A DNA stretch of 64,000 nucleotides from Glacieibacterium sp965200405. GTDB taxonomy: Bacteria; Pseudomonadota; Alphaproteobacteria; Sphingomonadales; Sphingomonadaceae. The stretch covers positions 1,240,001 to 1,304,000 of the forward strand of contig NZ_OZ241356.1 in the NCBI RefSeq assembly GCF_965200405.1, given 5' to 3'. Positions 25,632-33,231 of this stretch are shown piece after piece; position 1 is the stretch's first letter, and the number at the start of each line of letters is the position of its first letter. Made by a program: the position numbers and the translations under genes. The notes below the pieces were generated by a model. It worked only from the letters and a program-made list of their open reading frames with translations, made no database searches and had not been told where the DNA came from.

Positions 25632-25913
25632 ATGATCAGGTCTGAGCTAGTGCAGGCAATCGGGGCGGCAAACGGCCACCTGACGCAACGCGATGTCGAG
25701 GGGATCGTCACCACGATCTTCGAGGAGATCGTCGCAGCGCTGGCAGCGGGGCGCCGGGTCGAACTGCGTGGCTTCGGGGCTTTCTCGACACGCGGTCGCG
25801 ATGCCCGCACCGGGCGCAACCCGCGCACCGGCACCGCAGTCGCGGTGGACGCCAAGCGGGTCCCATACTTCAAGCCGGGCAAGGACCTGCGCGAGCGTCT
25901 CAACGTCGCCTGA
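25632..25913 (+). CDS. ihfB: integration host factor beta subunit
   Basis: 93 aa from ATG 25632; the upstream open frame has no homology. MIRSELVQAIGAANGHLTQRDVEGIVTTIF is the helical dimerisation part. RVELRGFGAFSTR and RDARTGRNPRTG form the beta-arm with the conserved Pro that intercalates DNA, followed by KRVPYFKPGKDLRERLN. The pattern matches IhfB rather than HU. Works with IhfA as a DNA-bending heterodimer. The rpsA-ihfB order is the common proteobacterial one. Own promoter candidate upstream. Confidence 0.93.
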   Translation: MIRSELVQAIGAANGHLTQRDVEGIVTTIFEEIVAALAAGRRVELRGFGAFSTRGRDARTGRNPRTGTAVAVDAKRVPYFKPGKDLRERLNVA

Positions 25914-25975
25914 CCGGGCGACATCTAGGGGTTTGCGCGAGCGTCATCAAAACGCGTAAGTGTCGCCCTGCCCGC

Positions 25976-26058
25976 GCCCGCGTGGCGAAATGGTAGACGC
26001 ATGGGACTTAAAATCCTTGGCCCCCTGGGGTGTGCCGGTTCGAGTCCGGCCGCGGGTA
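25976..26058 (+). tRNA. tRNA-Leu(TAA)
   Basis: 83 nt with the long variable arm of a class II tRNA. Acceptor GCCCGCG pairs with CGCGGGT (first pair G-U), discriminator A at 26058, D arm TGGCGAAATGGTAGACGC, anticodon loop CTTAAAA (anticodon TAA), and GGTTCGAGTCC T arm. CCA is not encoded. Confidence 0.95.
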
Positions 26059-26068
26059 CGGGCGCTGC

Positions 26069-26470
26069 TTACTTGTCGCCGAGCAGCGAGCGGTAGCGCC
26101 AGAAGTTGAACACTGCCGCGATCCCGGTGCCCAGGACCATCGCCGCGAGCAGGCTGCCGCCGACCCAGAGCACGGCTGAGTAGATCGCATAGTTGAGCGC
26201 GATCCCAGCCAGCGCCAATCCGGTATAGGCGGCGAACTCGCGCCAGCTCGGCGGTGCGCTGGTCTTGAATGTCAGCCGTCGGTTGAGCACCCAGGTCAGC
26301 ACCATCGCCAGCGCCATGCTCAGCACCCGCCCGGCATAGGGCGAAGCACCGAGCTGGATGGTTGCCGCCAGCACGCCATAGTCGAGCGCGAACGCCGAGA
26401 GGCCGACGAAACCGAAACGCACGATCTCTCCCGCCCAGGGCGGGATGCCGCGCAGGTAGCGGTCAGGCAA
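26069..26470 (-). CDS. GtrA family membrane protein
   Basis: 133 aa with four hydrophobic segments. IVRFGFVGLSAFALDYGVLAA near the N-terminus and NFWRYRSLLGDK at the C-terminus are the GtrA family's hallmarks (N-F-x-x-x-R). GtrA proteins are proposed to flip polyprenyl-phosphate sugars such as undecaprenyl-P-glucose. The usual GtrB partner is not adjacent. Last gene of the yggT-folD-marC-gtrA run; its start overlaps marC by 8 bp. Confidence 0.85.
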   Translation of the reverse strand: MPDRYLRGIPPWAGEIVRFGFVGLSAFALDYGVLAATIQLGASPYAGRVLSMALAMVLTWVLNRRLTFKTSAPPSWREFAAYTGLALAGIALNYAIYSAVLWVGGSLLAAMVLGTGIAAVFNFWRYRSLLGDK

Positions 26471-27092
26471 GGTGGAAGCTCTCGCGGATACCGTCGATGA
26501 CGAACTGTGCGGCGAGCGCTGCCAGGATGACGCCGAGCAGCCGCGTGATCATCGCCTCGATCTTGTCGCCCATCAAGCGCATCAGCGGGCCGGCGGCGAG
26601 CAACGCGCCAAGCATGACCAGCAGCACCGCGCCGAGAGCCGCCAGCACCGTCAAGCTGGCCTCAAGCCCACGCGCCTTGGCCATCAACAGCATTACCGCG
26701 GCGATCGAGCCCGGGCCGGCGATCATCGGAATGGCCATCGGGAAGACCGAGATGTCGGTCGGTTCCTCGGTCGCGCGGGAGACGCTGTTGGCGCGCTCCT
26801 CGCGGCGCTGGGTGCGGGTCTCGAACACCATGTCGATGGCGATCAGGAAGACCATGATGCCGCCCGCCAGCTTGAACGCCGGCAAGGTGATGCCGAGCGT
26901 CGTCAGGAAATCCTCGCCAAACAGCCCGAACAGCAGCAGCACCCCCGCCGCGATCGCCGTCGAGCGCCATGCCATCGAGCGGCGATAGCCTGCGCCGCCA
27001 CCGCTGGTCAGCGACGAGAAGATCGGCACGCAGCCCGGCGGGTCGAGGACCACGAACAACGTCACGAAGGCCGAAACGAACAGCGCGATCAT
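26463..27092 (-). CDS. MarC family integral membrane protein
   Basis: 209 aa from ATG 27092, which overlaps the folD stop (ATGA). About six hydrophobic segments. FVTLFVVLDPPGCVPIF is the family's first-helix signature with the conserved D-P pair, and FPMAIPMIAGPGSIAAVMLL is the matching second-repeat block. MarC proteins (UPF0056) resemble transporters, but their substrate is unknown; the old antibiotic-resistance link is not supported. An insert of charged residues (ETRTQRREERANS) sits between helices 3 and 4. Confidence 0.9.
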   Translation of the reverse strand: MIALFVSAFVTLFVVLDPPGCVPIFSSLTSGGGAGYRRSMAWRSTAIAAGVLLLFGLFGEDFLTTLGITLPAFKLAGGIMVFLIAIDMVFETRTQRREERANSVSRATEEPTDISVFPMAIPMIAGPGSIAAVMLLMAKARGLEASLTVLAALGAVLLVMLGALLAAGPLMRLMGDKIEAMITRLLGVILAALAAQFVIDGIRESFHLA

Positions 27093-27985
27093 AGCGACGG
27101 GACCGCCAGTCCGGCCCGGGCATGTGCCGCGATCAACGTGTTGCGCAACAGGCAGGCGATGGTCATCGGCCCGACGCCGCCGGGCACCGGGGTGATCGCC
27201 CCCGCCACCTCCAGCGCTTCGGCAAAGGCAACGTCGCCGACAAGGCGGGTCTTGCCATCGGGCAGCGCGATGCGGTTCATGCCGACGTCGATGACAGTCG
27301 CACCCGGCTTCAGCCACGCACCACGCACCAGCTCCGGCACCCCGACCGCCGCGACGACGATATCGGCGCGGCCGACATGGGCGGCGAGATCGCGTGTCCG
27401 CGAATGGGCGACGGTCACCGTGGCGCTGGCCGCGACGAGCAATGCCGCCATTGGCTTGCCGACGATGTTCGAGCGACCGATCACCAGCGCTTCCAGCCCG
27501 CTCAAATCGCCGAGCCGGTCCTGCAGAAGCATGAGGCACCCCGAAGGCGTACACGGCACCAGTCCGGGCAGCCCGCTCGCCAGTCGTCCGGCATTGACCG
27601 GGTGGAAACCGTCGACATCCTTGTCCGGATCGACCGCCGCGATCACCCTGGCTTCAGAGATGTGCCTGGGACACGGCATCTGGACCAGGATGCCGTCGAC
27701 GCCGTCATCGCCATTGAGCGCGGCGACCAGCGCAAGCAGCTCGTCCTCGGAAACGTCGGCGGGCAACCGGTGTTCGAACGACGCCATGCCGGCCTCGCGC
27801 GTCGCGATGCCCTTGTTGCGGACATAGACATGGCTGGCGGGATCTTCACCGACCAGCACCACCGCCAGACCGGGCACGCGGCCCGTAGCTGCCTGGAAGG
27901 CCGGCACGGCGGCGCCGACACGAGCCCGAAGCCCGGCGGCAAACGCCTTGCCGTCGATGATTGCCGCCCCCACGCCAGCCGCCAT
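27089..27985 (-). CDS. folD: bifunctional methylenetetrahydrofolate dehydrogenase/methenyltetrahydrofolate cyclohydrolase
   Basis: About 298 aa from ATG 27985 (a GTG at 27988 precedes it directly). Blocks: VVLVGEDPASHVYVRNKGIATREAG with the catalytic Lys of the YVRNK site, GILVQMPCPRHI, DVDGFHPVNAGRL, PCTPSGCLMLL, GRSNIVGKPMAALL (NADP site) and VPGGVGPMTIACLL. Interconverts one-carbon folates in the cytoplasm. Sits between yggT and marC with a two- to four-base gap upstream and a 4-bp overlap downstream, so it is part of a single minus-strand operon. Confidence 0.95.
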   Translation of the reverse strand: MAAGVGAAIIDGKAFAAGLRARVGAAVPAFQAATGRVPGLAVVLVGEDPASHVYVRNKGIATREAGMASFEHRLPADVSEDELLALVAALNGDDGVDGILVQMPCPRHISEARVIAAVDPDKDVDGFHPVNAGRLASGLPGLVPCTPSGCLMLLQDRLGDLSGLEALVIGRSNIVGKPMAALLVAASATVTVAHSRTRDLAAHVGRADIVVAAVGVPELVRGAWLKPGATVIDVGMNRIALPDGKTRLVGDVAFAEALEVAGAITPVPGGVGPMTIACLLRNTLIAAHARAGLAVPSL

Positions 27986-27989
27986 CACG

Positions 27990-28289
27990 TCAGTAATAGA
28001 CCGGCAGGTTGGCGCGGATCAGATTCTGCACGAGGATGATCGCCAGGATCACCACCATCGGCGACAGGTCGATGCCACCGACATCGGGCAGGATGCGCCG
28101 GATCGGACGGTAGATCGGCTCCAGCAGTCGCTCCAGCGTGTGCACCACGGAGCGCACGAATTGATTGTGCAGGTTGATGACGTTGAACGCCACCAGCCAG
28201 CTCAGGATCGCCTGAATGATCACCGTCCATTTCAGGATTTCGAGCAGGTAGACGAAGAACCCGGCAAATACCGCCAGCGTGGGAGTCAT
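27990..28289 (-). CDS. YggT family membrane protein
   Basis: 99 aa from ATG 28289. Two hydrophobic hairpins: LAVFAGFFVYLLEILKWTVIIQAILSW and, after the RLLEPIYRPIRRILPDVGGIDLSP motif, MVVILAIILVQNLI. The EPIYRPIRRxLP stretch identifies the family (CCB3/YggT), linked in different organisms to osmotic shock and to membrane protein assembly, with no agreed function. Heads the folD-marC-gtrA operon. The divergent gap to lolA is 170 bp. Confidence 0.9.
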   Translation of the reverse strand: MTPTLAVFAGFFVYLLEILKWTVIIQAILSWLVAFNVINLHNQFVRSVVHTLERLLEPIYRPIRRILPDVGGIDLSPMVVILAIILVQNLIRANLPVYY

Positions 28290-28459
28290 ACTGCAAAGGC
28301 CTTTCGCGCAAGCGTCGCGCTGCACTCCAGCATCTAGGGATTATGCCGCACCGGCGCAATCGAAGCACGCCCTTAGAGGTCGCCGCTTGGTCTCGTTCAG
28401 GTTCAGAGCGTATTCACGGCTTCGCCCCTATATTCAGCGCCTGCACCACGGGAACGACC

Positions 28460-29047
28460 ATGTTCAAACGCCTAGCCATACTCTTTGCCGCGCTGCCGAT
28501 GACCGCCGGTGCCGCGGGCCTGAGCGACGTCGCCGCGACCCTGCGCGCGACCTCGACGATGACCGCCGACTTCACTCAGACCGCGCCGGACGGGCGGGTC
28601 GCGCGCGGTCGCATGATCATTGCTCGGCCTGGCAAAATCCGCTTTGACTACGAAAACAAGAAGCTTCTGATCGTCTCGGATGGCAGCCGGCTGTCGATGA
28701 TCGACTATGACGTGGCCCAGGTATCGCAGTGGCCGGTGAAGAGCACCCCGCTCGGCGTGTTGCTGGATCCGGACAAGGACTTGTCGCGGGTCGCGAAGGT
28801 CGTCGGGGAAACGCCGGGCGCCCTGCGGATCGAGGCGCGCGACAGCAAACATCCCGAATATGGCGCGATCACCATGACCTTCCTGAAACAGCCCGGTGGC
28901 CTGGCGCTGACCGGCTGGACCTCACTCGACGCCCAGAACATGCGGACGGAAGTCATCCTGACTAATGTGCGGTCGAACGTCGCGGTCGGCGGAGAAAACT
29001 TCAAGTTTCGCGACCCGCGTGTGCGAACTCCCGGCAGAGCGGGGTAA
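28460..29047 (+). CDS. lolA: outer-membrane lipoprotein carrier protein LolA
   Basis: 195 aa from ATG 28460. Signal peptide about 1-19 (FKRLAILFAALPMTAGAAG), then SDVAATLRATSTMTADFTQTAPDGRVARG, the N-terminal LolA strand with the conserved Gln, and KIRFDYENKKLLIVSDGSRLSMIDYD. The periplasmic chaperone carries lipoproteins from LolCDE to the outer membrane. Length and start agree with the family. Followed by a strong hairpin and then xth, a neighbourhood common in Sphingomonadales. Confidence 0.88.
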   Translation: MFKRLAILFAALPMTAGAAGLSDVAATLRATSTMTADFTQTAPDGRVARGRMIIARPGKIRFDYENKKLLIVSDGSRLSMIDYDVAQVSQWPVKSTPLGVLLDPDKDLSRVAKVVGETPGALRIEARDSKHPEYGAITMTFLKQPGGLALTGWTSLDAQNMRTEVILTNVRSNVAVGGENFKFRDPRVRTPGRAG

Positions 29048-29208
29048 ATCATCGGTGAATAACCAAGACTTGCGATAGGGGTTCCTAACCGTTCATTGAA
29101 GGGAAAGGTGGCGGGTCCTACTTACGGGATGCGGACAACGACCGCGCCGGGATTTGCCCCCTGTTGCCCGGTGCATCGTCGTTAGCCGCTGCGTGACGAG
29201 CGCAAACC

Positions 29209-29240
29209 GGCCCCTGCTCCATGCCCCCGGAGCAGGGGCC
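29209..29240 (+). terminator. hairpin, probable terminator between lolA and xth
   Basis: A perfect twelve-base-pair stem (GGCCCCTGCTCC with GGAGCAGGGGCC) and an eight-base loop. It is followed only by ATTTG, so there is no strong T-run; it may be a weak or bidirectional terminator. The rest of the 260-bp gap shows no gene. Confidence 0.6.
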
Positions 29241-29307
29241 ATTTGCGTTCTGGGGTCAAGTGCTTTTGGTGAATGACGGAACGCCCTCGGCTCCTTACAT
29301 CGGGGTC

Positions 29308-30099
29308 ATGTCGTCCTTTTCCGTCGCCAGCTGGAACATCAACTCGGTGCGTTTTCGCATCGACATCGTCGAGCGCTTCCTGATGGATCATGCGCCGGAC
29401 GTGCTGTGCCTTCAGGAAACCAAGGTCATGGACCCGGAGTTCCCGCACACCATGTTCGAGGCGATGGGCTATCGCTACCGGCTGATCAACGGGCAGAAGA
29501 TGCACCACGGCGTCGCCATCCTGTCGCGCATTCCGATGACTGAGGAACGGCGCCACGACTGGCAGGACAATGGCGAGGCGCGCCACATTGGTGCGCGGCT
29601 GGCCAACGGCGTGCTGCTGGAGAATGTCTATGTCCCGGCAGGCGGCGACATTCCCGACGCGCTGGTAAATCCAAAATTCGGGCAGAAGTTGGCGTTCCTC
29701 GACCGCATGACGCGCTGGTCGGAGAGCCTGCGCGACGACACGCTGATCGTCGGGGACTTCAACGTGGCGCCTCTGGAGTGCGACGTGTGGAGCCACAAGG
29801 CGCTGCTCGGGGTGGTCAGCCATACGCCGATCGAAGTCGATCGGCTGAACGGGCTGGCCGCCAGCCATGACTGGGTCGACCTGGGGCGGCGCTTCATCCC
29901 GGCACCGGAGCGGTTGTTTACCTGGTGGAGCTACCGCGCGGCCGACTGGGCGGCTTCTGACCGTGGGCGGCGGCTCGACCATGTCTGGGCCTCGCCGGCC
30001 CTGGGAGCGCAGGCGACTGGCTTCGAGGTTGTCGAGGATGCTCGCAACTGGGGCAAGCCGTCCGACCATGTCCCGCAGATTGCCCGGTTTACGCTGTGA
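29308..30099 (+). CDS. xth: exodeoxyribonuclease III (AP endonuclease)
   Basis: 263 aa from ATG 29308. ExoIII/EEP-fold motifs: FSVASWNINSVRFRID, CLQETKVMDPEFP (catalytic Glu), GVAILSR, YVPAGGD, IVGDFNVAPLECDVW (Asp/Asn pair), LDHVWASPAL, and the C-terminal SDHVPQI (Asp-His pair). Cuts DNA at abasic sites and trims 3' ends during base-excision repair. The stop overlaps the ribA GTG start (GTGA), so the two are translationally coupled. Confidence 0.95.
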   Translation: MSSFSVASWNINSVRFRIDIVERFLMDHAPDVLCLQETKVMDPEFPHTMFEAMGYRYRLINGQKMHHGVAILSRIPMTEERRHDWQDNGEARHIGARLANGVLLENVYVPAGGDIPDALVNPKFGQKLAFLDRMTRWSESLRDDTLIVGDFNVAPLECDVWSHKALLGVVSHTPIEVDRLNGLAASHDWVDLGRRFIPAPERLFTWWSYRAADWAASDRGRRLDHVWASPALGAQATGFEVVEDARNWGKPSDHVPQIARFTL

Positions 30100-31190
30100 G
30101 CACCGGCGTTGCCGCTACGTCCAGCAACGGCCGGGACGTAGCGCGGGCGATCGATGAGCTGAGGCGCGGTGCGATCGTCGTGCTCGACTCGCCGGGCGGT
30201 GCACTGGCGGTGCTGGCGGTCGAGCTGGCCGACGAGGCGACGCTGGCGGAACTTGAAGCCGAGGGCCGGGCGGGCCTGCTGCTCGCGCACCCGCGCGCGG
30301 CGCTGCTCAACATCGTCAATCAGCGTGCCGCGGCGAGCAGCGATGCCGTTTGGGTCGAGCGCGCCGGCTGGATGGACCTGGCGCTGAGCGTTGCTGCCGC
30401 CGACCCGGTGCTCGATCTCGCGACCCCGTTCAAGGGGCCGTTCCGCAGCGTCGATCCCGGACCGCTAGCGGCGGCGGCAAACGCGGCGGTGCGACTGGCC
30501 AAGCTGGGCGGACTGCTGCCAGCGGTGTTTGCAGTAGCGACCGGTGCCGCGGACAGCCGCCTGCGTGTCGCGGCGAGCGCTGTGACCGACTATGTTCGCG
30601 CCGACACCCTCCGCATCGTGGCGCGCGCCAAGCTGCCGGTCGAGGCACTGGAGGACACGCAGGTGGTCGCGTTTCGCCCGGCCGAGGGCGGCCCCGAGCA
30701 TCTGGCGCTGCTGATCGGCGACCCGGTGTTGGGCCAGCCGGTCCTGACGCGGCTGCATTCTGCGTGCCTGACCGGCGACGTGCTGGGCAGCCTCAAATGC
30801 GATTGCGGCCCGCAACTCCGCGGTGCAATTGCCGGCATCGCTGCGGCGGGGGGCGGTATCCTGCTGTATCTGCAGCAGGAAGGGCGCGGTATCGGGCTGA
30901 TCAACAAGTTGCGCGCCTATGCGCTGCAGGACCAGGGCTTCGACACAGTCGATGCGAATCTGCGACTGGGTTTCGATGCCGACGAGCGGGACTTCGAACT
31001 CGCCGCGGCGATGCTACGGCTCCTTGGTGTTGGCGCGGTGCGGTTGATGACCAACAATCCCGACAAGGTCGCGGCGCTCGTCGCGAACGGCGTCGCGGTG
31101 ACCGAACGGGTGCCGCACGCGATGCCGGCAAACCCGCACAACGCGCATTACCTCGACACCAAGCGCGTCCGCTCGGGACATCTGCTGTGA
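30096..31190 (+). CDS. ribA: GTP cyclohydrolase II with degenerate N-terminal RibB-like domain
   Basis: 364 aa, GTG start inside the xth stop. The C-terminal half (about 165-364) is a full RibA: LTRLHSACLTGDVLGSLKCDCGPQL with the three zinc Cys (C-x10-C-x-C), QQEGRGIGLINKLRAY and LMTNNPDKVAAL. It opens GTP for riboflavin synthesis. The N-terminal half has the length and layout of a DHBP synthase (RibB) domain, but its acidic active-site loop is replaced (LDSPGGALAVL where RibB has an Asp/Glu-rich motif), so that activity is probably lost. The start overlaps xth and the stop overlaps the next gene. Confidence 0.9.
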   Translation: MSTGVAATSSNGRDVARAIDELRRGAIVVLDSPGGALAVLAVELADEATLAELEAEGRAGLLLAHPRAALLNIVNQRAAASSDAVWVERAGWMDLALSVAAADPVLDLATPFKGPFRSVDPGPLAAAANAAVRLAKLGGLLPAVFAVATGAADSRLRVAASAVTDYVRADTLRIVARAKLPVEALEDTQVVAFRPAEGGPEHLALLIGDPVLGQPVLTRLHSACLTGDVLGSLKCDCGPQLRGAIAGIAAAGGGILLYLQQEGRGIGLINKLRAYALQDQGFDTVDANLRLGFDADERDFELAAAMLRLLGVGAVRLMTNNPDKVAALVANGVAVTERVPHAMPANPHNAHYLDTKRVRSGHLL

Positions 31191-31681
31191 TCGTCGACAC
31201 CGGCGCGCGGACGCTGACCGCGTTCGGTAAGGTCATCCCCTGTGTCATCGGGCGTGGCGGTGCAGTGGCGGCGAGCGACAAGCGCGAGGGCGACGGTGCG
31301 ACCCCGAAGGGCGCTTGGCCGGTACGCGGCGTGCTGCTGCGTCCCGATCGAGAGTTTCGCCCGCCCAGCCTGCCTTGGCGCTGGCTGCGGCCCGGCGACG
31401 GCTGGTCCGACGGCGCGCAGGATCCCGCCTATAATCGCCCGGTCACCCATCCGCATCGCTACTCCGCCGAGCAGCTTTGGCGTGAGGACCAGGTCTATGA
31501 CGCGATCGTCACGCTCGGCTACAACGACGACCCGCCTGTCGCAGGGCTTGGCAGCGCGATTTTCCTGCACCTGACCCAGCCCGATCGCCGTCCGACCGAG
31601 GGTTGTATCGCCATCGACCGTAACGCGATGCGCTGGCTGCTGCCGCGCCTGTCGGCCGGCGACCGCCTGGAGATCCGCTAG
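31187..31681 (+). CDS. L,D-transpeptidase (YkuD) domain protein
   Basis: 164 aa, GTG start in the ribA stop (GTGA). It has KREGDGATPKGAWPV early on, typical of this short YkuD subfamily, and IFLHLTQPDRRPTEGCIAI, which supplies the catalytic His and Cys (H-x-S/T-x-GC). Such enzymes make or hydrolyse L,D cross-links in peptidoglycan. No signal peptide or lipobox is visible at the N-terminus (MIVDTGARTLTAFGKV), odd for a wall enzyme. The TAG stop overlaps the stop of the opposite YciI gene in CTAG. Confidence 0.85.
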   Translation: MIVDTGARTLTAFGKVIPCVIGRGGAVAASDKREGDGATPKGAWPVRGVLLRPDREFRPPSLPWRWLRPGDGWSDGAQDPAYNRPVTHPHRYSAEQLWREDQVYDAIVTLGYNDDPPVAGLGSAIFLHLTQPDRRPTEGCIAIDRNAMRWLLPRLSAGDRLEIR

Positions 31682-31962
31682 GCGGCGGGGAAGACCTTGT
31701 GCCACGCGGTGATCGAGCGCGACGCGAATAGCCCGGCAAGGTGATACGGATCGGCGGCGGCAAAGGCGATCGCGGCGTCGCGGTCCTCGAACTCGGCGAT
31801 CATCAGTGTGCCCATCGCCCGGCCATCATCCTTGAGCAGCGGTCCGGCGACCAGCAATGCGTCGCCCAGCGCCGCAAGGTGCGGCAGGTGGGCGGCGCGT
31901 GTCGCCGCGCGAAGGTCCCCCGAATCGGGCTTGTCGATGCAGTGGATGGCAAAATAGGGCAT
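31678..31962 (-). CDS. YciI family protein
   Basis: 94 aa from ATG 31962. MPYFAIHCIDKPDSGDLRAATRAAHLPHL is the YciI start, with the His of RAAHLPHL. It continues GDALLVAGPLLKDDGRAMGTLMIAEFEDRDAAIAF and DPYHLAGLF (Asp-Pro-Tyr). It has the ferredoxin-like fold of the dimeric alpha/beta-barrel superfamily. Function unknown; often annotated as YciI-like enzyme. It is convergent with the L,D-transpeptidase gene, sharing the CTAG, and about 200 bp from rpmB. Confidence 0.9.
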   Translation of the reverse strand: MPYFAIHCIDKPDSGDLRAATRAAHLPHLAALGDALLVAGPLLKDDGRAMGTLMIAEFEDRDAAIAFAAADPYHLAGLFASRSITAWHKVFPAA

Positions 31963-32164
31963 CGTCGCGCTTCCTCGTGGCGCCTGGAGGAAGGCGACCA
32001 TATCGAATGGTCTAGCGAGGCATTTCGTTGTGCGGAAGGGCCTTTTGCCTTCGACATGCACTTGCAACATGTTCCACCGGGGCCGGTCCAGCTTGACGCG
32101 CCGGACACCCGCCTGTATGCGCCACTCCTTTCCGGCACACTATAACGAACCAAGGACTTCGACG

Positions 32165-32488
32165 ATGTCGCGCGTTTGCGAGCTGACCGCCAAGGGTCGC
32201 CAGGTTGGAAACAATGTTTCCCACGCCAATAATAAGACCAAGCGGGTGTTCCTGCCGAATCTTCAGAACGTCACGCTGATGTCCGACATCCTCGGTCGCT
32301 CGGTGCGGTTGCGCGTTTCGATGAACGGCCTGCGTTCGGTCGAGCACGTCGGCGGCCTCGACAACTGGTTGATCAAGACCAACGCCCTTAAGCTCAGCGA
32401 GCGTGCCGCCAAGCTCAAGCGCGAAATCAAAAAGAAAGTGGCCATCGCCGCCGAAGCGACCGCCACGGAAGCTGCGCCCGCCGCGTAA
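32165..32488 (+). CDS. rpmB: 50S ribosomal protein L28
   Basis: 107 aa from ATG 32165. MSRVCELTAKGRQVGNNVSHANNKTKRVFLPNLQ is the L28 start and SVRLRVSMNGLRSVEHVGGLDNWL the second half; an Ala-rich tail (about 85-107) is common in alphaproteobacteria. No zinc-binding Cys set beyond C5. A possible promoter, TTGACG (32093) and TATGCG (32116) 17 bases apart, lies upstream. A terminator follows at 32517. Confidence 0.96.
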   Translation: MSRVCELTAKGRQVGNNVSHANNKTKRVFLPNLQNVTLMSDILGRSVRLRVSMNGLRSVEHVGGLDNWLIKTNALKLSERAAKLKREIKKKVAIAAEATATEAAPAA

Positions 32489-32516
32489 AGCGTCGATTCT
32501 TCGATGAGACTGCCAG

Positions 32517-32543
32517 CCGGCCGGGGTCATTCCCGGCCGGTTT
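32517..32543 (+). terminator. Rho-independent terminator after rpmB
   Basis: A perfect nine-base-pair stem, CCGGCCGGG with CCCGGCCGG, and a six-base loop, followed by TTTGCCGTTT. It starts 28 bases after the rpmB stop. Confidence 0.8.
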
Positions 32544-32570
32544 GCCGTTTAGGGTTAGCTCGAAGCAAGA

Positions 32571-32630
32571 CCCACCCCCGGGCCGGCGTCGCCGTCTCTC
32601 GCCCCTCCCCGGCGGGTAGGGGGTAGTGCT
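32571..32630. repeat. half copy of a dispersed GC-rich palindromic element
   Basis: This stretch matches one arm of the large inverted repeat at 41060-41214: CCCCGGGCCGG, then CGTCGCC, GTCTCTCGCCC and CTCCCCGGCG in the same order. Against the other element's left arm (reverse complement) the core differs by only one or two bases. It sits in the gap between rpmB and the acetyltransferase gene. Too short to code, with no inverted partner here. Confidence 0.7.
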
Positions 32631-32640
32631 ACACGGGGTG

Positions 32641-33231
32641 ATGCATCCGACCCGCCCTGCGACCTTGGCCGATCGAGCCGCCATCGTGCGGACCCTGGCG
32701 CTGGCCTTCGCCAACGATCCGGCGCTTAGCTACGTCTTTCCCGATCCGGCCACGCGCCCGACGAAGCTGCGGCGCTTCTTCGACCTAATCGTTCGCAGCG
32801 AGCCCGACCCGGCGCTGACCACGCTGGTCGACGACGGGGGGGCGGTGGCGGTCTGGCGCGCGCCCGGCGCGTGGCGGACGCCGATCCGCACCATGCTACG
32901 CTTCGCCGTGCCGCTGATCACCACCTTCGGCACCGCCCTGCCGCGCACGCTCAGGCTGCAGGCCCTGCTCGAACGCCACCATCCGACGGAGCCGCACTGG
33001 TACCTGGAGTTCGTCGGCTGCGATCCCGCGCTGCAAGGCACCGGCCGCGGTGGCGCCGCGATCCGTGCCGGCCTCGCCCGCGCCGACGCCGCCGGAATGC
33101 CGTGCGCGCTGGAAGCGGCGGTCGAATCGAACGTCAGCCTGTACCGGGCGCTCGGCTTCGAAGTCACCGGCGAGTTCAGGGTCGCGGACGGCCCGTGGTT
33201 CCGCGAGATGTGGCGACTAGCTCGAACTTGA
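32641..33231 (+). CDS. GNAT family N-acetyltransferase
   Basis: 196 aa from ATG 32641 (an in-frame ATG at 32626 is possible). It starts with TRPATLADRAAIVRTLALAFANDPAL, and the acetyl-CoA site is in LEFVGCDPALQGTGRGGAAIRAGLARAD (Q-x-x-G-x-G/A pattern). Later ALEAAVESNVSLYRALGFEVTGEF is the GNAT C-terminal block. Substrate unknown. Its last 56 bases overlap the convergent phytase-like gene. Confidence 0.85.
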   Translation: MHPTRPATLADRAAIVRTLALAFANDPALSYVFPDPATRPTKLRRFFDLIVRSEPDPALTTLVDDGGAVAVWRAPGAWRTPIRTMLRFAVPLITTFGTALPRTLRLQALLERHHPTEPHWYLEFVGCDPALQGTGRGGAAIRAGLARADAAGMPCALEAAVESNVSLYRALGFEVTGEFRVADGPWFREMWRLART

